Assembly (NCBI GenBank): GCA_008933995.1
Contig: WARS01002853.1
Coordinates: 388,620-452,619, forward strand
Source of the DNA: Datnioides undecimradiatus
Lineage: Eukaryota; Chordata; Actinopteri; Lobotiformes; Datnioididae
Reading direction: 5' to 3'
Length of the DNA stretch: 64,000 bases
Below the pieces are notes generated by a model that saw only the letters and a program-made list of their open reading frames with translations, ran no database searches and was not told where the DNA came from. How positions within the stretch are numbered: the stretch's first letter is position 1; each line of letters opens with the position of its first letter. Position numbers and translations under genes: made by a program. This document shows positions 57,809 to 64,000 of this stretch, piece by piece.

Positions 57809-59520
57809 TCATGACAAGGAGTTAATGGGGGACAGGGGGCAGCTCGTCTCAGTGCCAGTGAGTTTGCCTGTTTGGCGCTCCAACAGTGTCCCGGGCTGCA
57901 TTGTGGGCAGCACGACTGGAGCCCTGTTCTCCAGGATCAGCACTGAAAGTGAAAAAGTAAGATTGTTGTTTAGCTCTGCACAACATATCATGCTCGTGCA
58001 TGATCTGATTCTGATGACACGGACAAATCTAAAACGTGCTAACCTTGAGTCACCAGCTAGTGTGGCTAGCAGCTTCCTGGCATTGACAACACTAGGCACC
58101 TCCCTCATGCTGTGGTGCTTCTCGGCTATAGTTGTCGTGTACATCAGGTACTTTGCCACAAGAGCCTTATCTGCCTCCGACATTACTTTGCTGGCCATCT
58201 TTGCTGGACATTACTTTGCTGGCCATCTCAAAGACATACCACCCGGCTGTTGATGGACTTCATTTTGTACCTAAAATGTAAGTTTAAGCAGCATATTACT
58301 GTGACATTCCTGGAGACAGTTCATCACAGACATACACAGTGTGGATGAGTGGAAAAGAATGAATCGTTGTGGTTAGCTTACTTTTGGTGCAGCCGGTGGA
58401 GGTCGTTGGAGGGGTTGTAGACACAGCGACCCGAGGTAGAGATGAAGAATCTTTCCACATCCTCCACCTCCTCCCTCTTGTGCTTCTTGCAGGTCAGGAG
58501 TTGAGGCCGCACCCGGGTGTAGTAAACGTCAAACCACTGTGGGTAGAGGAATAATGCAATGTTTATTTCTGCTTTTGAATGGACTCTTGCAGCTTCTGAC
58601 AGGAAATCTGATGGACTTACAAACTCCTCCTCCTGGGACAGGGCAAATATGACAAGTTGTTGTGCAGCCATTTTATGTTCCCTGACAGCAATGACTGCAT
58701 GGCCCATCTGACCAGTCTTTCTGGTGAGCCACTCCCCAACCTGTGCAACACAGGACAGCACAATGGTAAGAGTGATGCACAGACGACGGGAGAGGACATT
58801 TAAATGACAACACTCACAGTCATGTGCTCCACCACTCCAGGCTGTTGGAGGTGTTTCAAGATAATCACTGCCTCCAGGTAATACAAAACCAGGAGGCACT
58901 CGGTCGTCTCCAGGGCTGCGTCCTTGTCTTGAAGGACTTTTCCAATAACCTCCAGGAAGTCCTTCCTCGCAGCCCTCAGCATACCCCAGCAGTCGTGTGG
59001 TGTCAGGGGGTTCCAATCCATCAGCAAGTCGTCTCTGTGAACAAAGACCCATTGTGTTAATAAACCATGCTGTCACGTGTCATAAGTGTGGTGTACACCA
59101 CCTAAATGAGTCCAAAAGCAACTCACCTGGGTGATCTCTTTGCTGACTTGTTTTGAGCAGCTCTTCTGGAGACTCCCAATGTAATCGATGAAGTGCCTGC
59201 ATTCCCCGTAGAGAGTCGTGTCCTCATGCTTTAGGTTGGTATTGACTGTATGGTAGATGAGGAATCTTCCAGGGGGGCATACAAATATTAACCATGAAGA
59301 GTATCAGTATTTATACGTTTAAGGGCCAGTCAAATTCCTGTCCACAGCTAGATGAACCACAACAACAAATTCTACCAACCTTTTCAGACTCTTCAGGTAC
59401 TTCAACTGGGTCTCTTTGGTTAGCTTGGCCCGGGAGAGCTCACACAAGTACTGCTTGACATCCAACAATGACATCCTTAAGTTCATGGAAAGCTCACACA
59501 CCAGCAAGAAGTAAATCACT
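57809..59520 (-). pseudogene. Degenerate recombinase-like/SET family gene, copy B (recombinase part)
   Basis: The copy is inverted relative to copy A and alignable to it through exons and introns. Minus exons: to 59,380 (LCELSRAKLTKETQLKYLKS); 59,275-59,127 (FLIYHTVNTNLKHEDTTLYG); 59,034-58,818 (DDLLMDWNPLTPHDCWGMLR to LKHLQQPGVVEHM); 58,740-58,621 (VGEWLTRKTGQMGHAVIAVR to LSQEEE); 58,536-58,382 (WFDVYYTRVRPQLL to YNPSNDLHRLHQK); 58,270-58,044 (MSEADKALVAKYLMYTTTIA and EKHHSM); 57,942-57,809. GT/AG borders are preserved at nearly every exon. The order resembles the catalytic core of a tyrosine-recombinase-like family common in fishes. A 28-bp tandem duplication (58,179-58,234) shifts the frame in the penultimate exon. 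The SET part is not seen on this side. Confidence 0.65.
58179..58234. repeat. 28-bp tandem duplication inside the recombinase exon
   Basis: GACATTACTTTGCTGGCCATC recurs 28 bp later (58,179 and 58,207). The length is not divisible by three and inserts a frameshift. Confidence 0.9.
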
Positions 59521-59529
59521 TCTTCAACA

Positions 59530-61740
59530 GTACACAGGGGGAGAAGCCTCTTTCTCCAGAGAAATGGAAATATAGGAATGAACATGGATCTGAACTTACT
59601 TCCTAGGAGCCATTCTTCAGTGGTGATGAAGATAGAGGGAAGTTGAGGGGAGAGAGAAGAAGAGAGTCTAGCAGAAAACTAGCAGGAACAAAATCCAAAG
59701 CAGTCTCCAGTGACAATGTGAACCCTTTTCTAGAAGAACTGGAAATGGGTGACTGGACCACTGGTGGTCTCGTCTTATATGTCTGAGATGATGGGATGGT
59801 CCCGCCCACAGACCTGCATCATTACCATGTGCATACCTGCACACCTGAGAGGGAGTCAACCTAATGTTCAGAGCTCTGCTCCAACATGAATGAAAGTTTG
59901 AAATAAAGTAAGTCAAAGGTAAGAAAAGGCCAAATGTGACGTGATGACAGATAAACAGTGATTCCTGCACTGCTTATTGATACAAGCTGCTGGGACATGT
60001 TCAAAGGACTCATCAGGAAAATGGACTGTCCACACATGCCTCATCTTCTCAGGCTGAGGAAGTGTTGACACCGTCTATTCCCATGATACACAGACATTTC
60101 CTTAGAACAATGATTTCTAAAGTCTCTGTTTCACTGTGTGTGTCTGAAACTCAGTCCATCTGTGTGCACAATATGGCGGACTGTTGTGATTTAGGGCTTA
60201 GACTGATGAGCTCCATGCAGCAAATGTGTTTGTTACTGATGTCTGGAAATGTTTTTATTGTTGTTGTTGTTGTAAATGTTTTGTTTTTCTTATTGAGTTT
60301 TGGTGAATTTCACTTTCCAAGATTAAAACTTGTCCGGTCAGTGAAACTACTCCTCTGATTGCGTTTGAACACGGCGGTTGCTCCAACATGTCTGATGGAA
60401 ACGAGGCAGGGTCAGGTGTGAATGGGACATCCCCCACAGTGTGGCCAAGCTGGGAATGGCTGCTAACGACTGTTTGTTCAGAGGTCAATGAGTCACCTGG
60501 ACACGAGGAGTGCTGAGGGCTCATTAAAATATGTCCATTTGAATGCTGCTGTACACTGCTGTAATGAGCCTATCAGAGAAAAGAGCCTATCGGACGACGA
60601 TGACGACGACGATGATGATGATGATGATGATGGCGACATTCCATTCTAGAATGCCTCATCACAACTGGAGCCTTTGTTCCAAAGGTAGACACATCTACAT
60701 CTTCAGCAGGGTCTTGGGATGCTGATGGTAAAGTTTCTATCAACTTTACAACCTTCAGTTTTATTTTAATGGTCGAAAAACTCAAGCTGGAGCTGTAACT
60801 CTGGGCGTAACTCACAATTTTCTGACAGAAGATTCAATATCTGCAGTGTAATGCAGCAGCCCCAGCTGTAATGAGCTGTAGAAGGTTTAGTTTCTGTCAT
60901 CAGCTCAACAAGAGTTTGGATCTTTAAGTTTAGTTCAACACTGAGAGTGGACTGTGATGTCATTAAGAAAGTGTGGAAAAAGTTGTTTGATAGATTTCAT
61001 GTCATGTGACCCAGAGACTCCAGATTCATAGCAGAAGTCATTAGTCAGATGTTCAGCTTTTCCTCTGCCTCCTCTACTCACAATGGTTCCTGGAACAGTT
61101 TATCTGCAGCATTGGATGCGGGGCACAGTGAGACCCCAACAGTCACCAGGGTTCTTCACACAAAGACTGAATTTAGTATCAAATGAAGAACTTGGAAAGG
61201 TGCCCGCTGAATTTGTGCTGAGCTGAACTGCTGAACCCTCAGTTCAGCTCTGATGATGCCTTTCTTATGTTATGGGATTGATTCAGTGTGTAAATCTGGT
61301 TCATACTAAATAGACCCTTTACCACTGTTCAGTTCTCTTTCAGCAGCCATTCACTTTAGTGTCAGTTTGTCAACAAACCATAACACATTCCACATCTTCC
61401 ACACATTATTAGTATTATTCAACTTTTAAAGCAGCACAGAGCAGTTCCCCTCTCCATAGCAACCGTTACCTGTAGTTAAGGACACTCAGCTGATTGAGAT
61501 TAGTGCAACTCACATGCAGTCATTCATACTTCAGTGAGACACATCATTCAACTATGAAACCTCTATTTATTGAGACAAATAATGTCGAGAATGTGCCAAC
61601 AATCATGAAAAACAATGACTCATGAAACATGAACTCACTTTAGATTATTCATTTGAATCAAACAGTTATTAATGAAATCCATATAGAAGTGATGGAGTAC
61701 AGTGTGTCAGGGGAGGGGGTGGATTACTCTCAGACTGACT
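59530..61740. other. Unassigned stretch
   Basis: No exon recognised with confidence; upstream exons of copy B could lie here. It includes a (GAC/GAT)n repeat at 60,593-60,637. Confidence 0.4.
60593..60637. repeat. (GAC)n(GAT)n trinucleotide repeat
   Basis: An interrupted GAC/GAT array of about 13 units, ending at TGGCGAC. Confidence 0.95.
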
Positions 61741-61753
61741 TTAATTCAACTTC

Positions 61754-62235
61754 TCACCAGGTCACTGAAGTTGGGGCTGCACCCAGCTGACCTACTATCA
61801 ACCAAACCTCAACAGTTTGGTGATGGTGATACGCTTGTCTTTTGATATCTGCTGCTACACTTATTGTAGGTGGTGGTGAGGAACCTGGACAATGAAAACA
61901 TCTTTCCACACTCAACCCTACTTCAGTGACTAAAGGAAAGTGGTCACTTCCTACTGTCCCTCTACTTCCTTCACATGTACTAACACCTGCCAGTGACTCT
62001 GACACCAACATTAGGTCTAATGCAGACTGTGTACCTGTTCTGACATTAATTCATGTCCCACTTCCATCATTTGAGCACACTAGACTTTAACTTTCCATTA
62101 CCTCTTCAATATCCAAACCATTCCCATCATAACTACTACCCCACAATGTGCTGTGTGCATTAAAGTCTCCATACCACGTTTCCCTCTCTTGTGTAAACCT
62201 CAATTATCAAATATTCCAGCTCTGTCACTTTCCCC
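61754..62235 (-). pseudogene. LINE endonuclease fragment (I/jockey-like)
   Basis: The minus strand reads GDFNAHSTLWGSSYDGNGLD (about 62,190-62,130), the conserved GDFNxH catalytic block of APE-type endonuclease. It is followed by SALDLMLVSESLAG and GSRGTVGSDHFPLVTEVGL (about 62,025-61,910), the SDHxP block with the catalytic His. Stops lie between the blocks. Motif forms suit I/Nimb or jockey-type LINEs. Confidence 0.75.
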
Positions 62236-62689
62236 AAGACTCTACACAACATGTTTAAAAGGCATAATATTTAGAGTAAATGGTTAAAAATACAGTAGAT
62301 GTACAGGAATTTAAAATGCCATTAAGGATGTTAAAAAGTCAATGGGACGATGTTACAGTTGATTGTGGGATTATTGTACAGTTCATGATTAAAATAATAC
62401 GGTAAATAAGTTAAATCTGGTTAAAACTAGACACCCCTATGTATTTTTTTTCTCCTGTGTCTTAAATAGCAATTAAAATGCCAATTTTATTGTATTTTAC
62501 TGGTTACAGTGTTAGTGTAATACTCAGAAAGGTCAGCAGAGGGTGCATAGAGCTTGGGAGGAACCCAAAACACCCATAGAGGCAGCGCTGCATAATAAAT
62601 CCTGCAGCCGAGCCGAACACCCGCTAAAGTTGTCTGCCTCTTTGCTTACATCTACAGTGGCAGCAGGGTATTATCACACCCCTCCCTGA

Positions 62690-62770
62690 CACACACGGGG
62701 CCAGGGGGCAACATTTACACACTGCTGCCATGTGCCCGTACCTCTGGCATCTGTAACATGGTAGTGGAGG
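62690..62770 (-). pseudogene. LINE ORF1 zinc-knuckle fragment
   Basis: The minus strand encodes PCYRCQRYGHMAAVCK (62,758-62,717 for the knuckle itself), a perfect CX2CX4HX4C knuckle of the type found in ORF1 (gag-like) proteins of I/jockey-group LINEs. It lies upstream, on the same strand, of the endonuclease fragment and may come from the same copy. Confidence 0.6.
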
Positions 62771-62844
62771 AGGAACATAGTGTCATAGTTAATGATGAGA
62801 ATGAGACCCAGTGTGCAGATTCAAAAACGGTAACAGCTTTAAGG

Positions 62845-63725
62845 CAAAACAAAGTAAGCAAAAATTGTCACCACCAGTTTCCTTGAATATTCTTGTCCTA
62901 TCATTACTTGTATTGATCTGTCGTGTAGGAAATCCTGAATCTGTCTATATATTTTACCTCTGATACCTAATTTGTTAAGTTTGATCAACAGCCCTTCCCC
63001 CACATCATATCATATGCCTTCTCCATATCAGAAAAGACAACCACTACACTTTCCCTCTCTATTTGTGCTTTCCTGATCTTATGTTCTAAGCACACAGCTG
63101 GATCCATGCTACTTCTTCCTCTTCTAAAGCCACTTTGGAATATGGATATATATCCATTATTTTCTATGTGATATATCAACCTCTCATTTACCATCTTTTC
63201 CATTACTTTGCAGGTGTTCGATGTTAAAGCAATCGGCCTGTAACTCCCTGAGCTTGAGCAGTCCTTCCCTGGTTTTTGTACTGGAATGACCACAGCTTCC
63301 TTCCAGCTATTTGGCATTTTCCCACTTTCCCAAACTTTATTATATAATTCTAGCAGGACACTCTTCGATGATTAACTAAGATGTTTTATCATTAAGTAAC
63401 AGATCTGGTCTTTGCCTGGAGCTGACATCTTGTTTTTCCTAAGGGCGTGGTTAAGCTCTGCCATTGTAAATGGTTTATTTAATAGATCATTAGTTTCAAC
63501 TCCTTTTTGTAACAGTTCCACATGATTTGTTCTTGTATTTTCCCTTCTTCACTAATATTATCTGAACTATGCCAACATCTCTGCTTTGTCCTCATCACTT
63601 ACTGCTGTTATTTCCCCATCCTTTAAAACTGGATATCCATATTCTCGTTTAATTCCATTCATTCTTTTAATCATTCTCCAGATTTTTCCAATTTCGGTCT
63701 CCCTCGCCACTGAACTACAAAACGC
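62845..63725 (-). pseudogene. LINE reverse transcriptase fragment (I/Nimb-like)
   Basis: The upstream part reads EIGKIWRMIKRMNGIKREYG and AELNHALRKNKMSAPGKDQI with stops between. The 110-codon open frame 63,317-62,985 carries PNSWKEAVVIPVQKPGKD, SYRPIALTSNTCKVMEKMVN, FQSGFRRGRSSMDP and VFSDMEKAYDMMW, which are reverse transcriptase motifs 0-A (the Asp of FxDxEKAYD is catalytic). A frameshift at a G run ends it, and the next frame continues GLLIKLNKLGIRGKIYRQIQ and DRSIQVMIGQEYS. The YxDD box lies beyond the preserved part. On this strand it precedes the ORF1 and endonuclease fragments, the reverse of LINE order, so it is a separate copy. Confidence 0.85.
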
Positions 63726-63738
63726 CCCCCAAAATCCC

Positions 63739-64000
63739 TGTCATGGTAAAGTCTGTCATGTTTAGTTTGGGTTATCGTCTGTGTTGTCTTGTGACTTCCT
63801 GTTTTATTTTGAAAATACTAACTCCCCTCTCGTTTCAGGTGGCTTGCCCTTCCTCTCGTGTTTCTTGCTGGTCTTGATTGTCTTCCCCGTCCTGATTGTC
63901 TGCACCTGTGCCCCTTACACTCTTGTGTATTTAAGTCCGCGTCTCCCCTTGTCTTGTACCAGTTCATTGTGATGGTGACAACTAGCGTTACGTTCATGTC
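63739..64000 (+). mobile_element. Gypsy LTR, 5' part, cut by the window end
   Basis: It begins TGTCATGG and shares with the solo LTR at 43,795 the U3 strings TCTTGTGACTTCCTGTTTTA, ACTCCCCTCTCGTTTCAGGT and GGCTTGCCCTTCCTC. A TATA-like GTATTTAAGTC lies near 63,928, with the RNA start region CAGTTCATTGTG about 30 bp further. Whether it is solo or the 5' LTR of a full element cannot be seen here. Confidence 0.75.

Noticed and set aside
57265-60650. TTCTAGAA palindromes (near 57,267, 57,299, 59,729 and 60,642) as heat-shock elements
   Set aside because: Each is a minimal two-unit site; no array of three or more alternating units and no adjacent promoter was seen. Chance or repeat-borne origin is more likely.
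1-64000. CRISPR arrays, bacterial operons or phage genes
   Set aside because: No regularly spaced repeats, ribosome-binding-site-led gene clusters or prokaryotic proteins are present; the sequence is vertebrate in character.

Overview
The window looks like intergenic and repeat DNA from a ray-finned (teleost) fish. The basis is the repeat families, which I recognise from teleost genomes: chromodomain Ty3/gypsy elements with TGTCATGG...TTGTCA LTRs, L2-like LINE tails ending in a 'TTTATATAGCGCC' type 3' end, BED-finger hAT elements, SAMD3-like multicopy genes, and KMT5A/SET-like genes fused to a tyrosine-recombinase-like core. Coding pieces carry introns with GT/AG borders. I see no bacterial, viral-genome or CRISPR features. 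I could not identify the species, and I see no intact host protein-coding gene.

Layout. 1-22,170 is mostly single-copy non-coding DNA with microsatellites. Its most gene-like feature is a CpG-rich, TATA-containing promoter and possible first coding exon on the minus strand at about 4,091-4,330, whose remaining exons I cannot find. 22,174-24,003 is a minus-strand LTR retrotransposon with a 5-bp target duplication, a gag-like ORF, a truncated 3' LTR and a predicted self-priming primer site. 24,511-33,829 is bracketed by a perfect 12-bp CACTG... inverted repeat and holds two decayed intron-containing genes on the plus strand: a transposase-like gene, then a SAMD3-like gene. I interpret this as one 9.3-kb EnSpm/CACTA-like element. 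33.9-39.1 kb is mostly non-coding.

39.1-64 kb is a dense graveyard of nested mobile elements. A LINE (minus) is split by a complete-ended but defective hAT element (39,245-42,090, 8-bp duplication). Next come a solo LTR (43,795-44,387), a chromodomain gypsy pol remnant (44,725-48,190) split by an L2-like LINE 3' end, a tRNA-Leu pseudogene, a 947-bp hAT-derived element with TTTTAAAA duplications, a second probable solo LTR, and a second hAT pseudogene. Two inverted copies of a tyrosine-recombinase/SET family gene follow (52.4-54.1 kb plus; 57.8-59.5 kb minus), with a third hAT exon and a 5S rRNA fragment between them. The window ends with I-like LINE fragments and the start of another gypsy LTR.

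Almost all coding signal is therefore of mobile-element or element-like multicopy origin, and almost all of it is broken by frameshifts, deletions or nested insertions. The items of most interest are the recombinase-SET gene pair, the putative 9.3-kb CACTA-like element, the self-priming LTR element and the hAT element whose ends carry TATCGATA-type motifs. Family names rest on my recognition of motifs without database searches.
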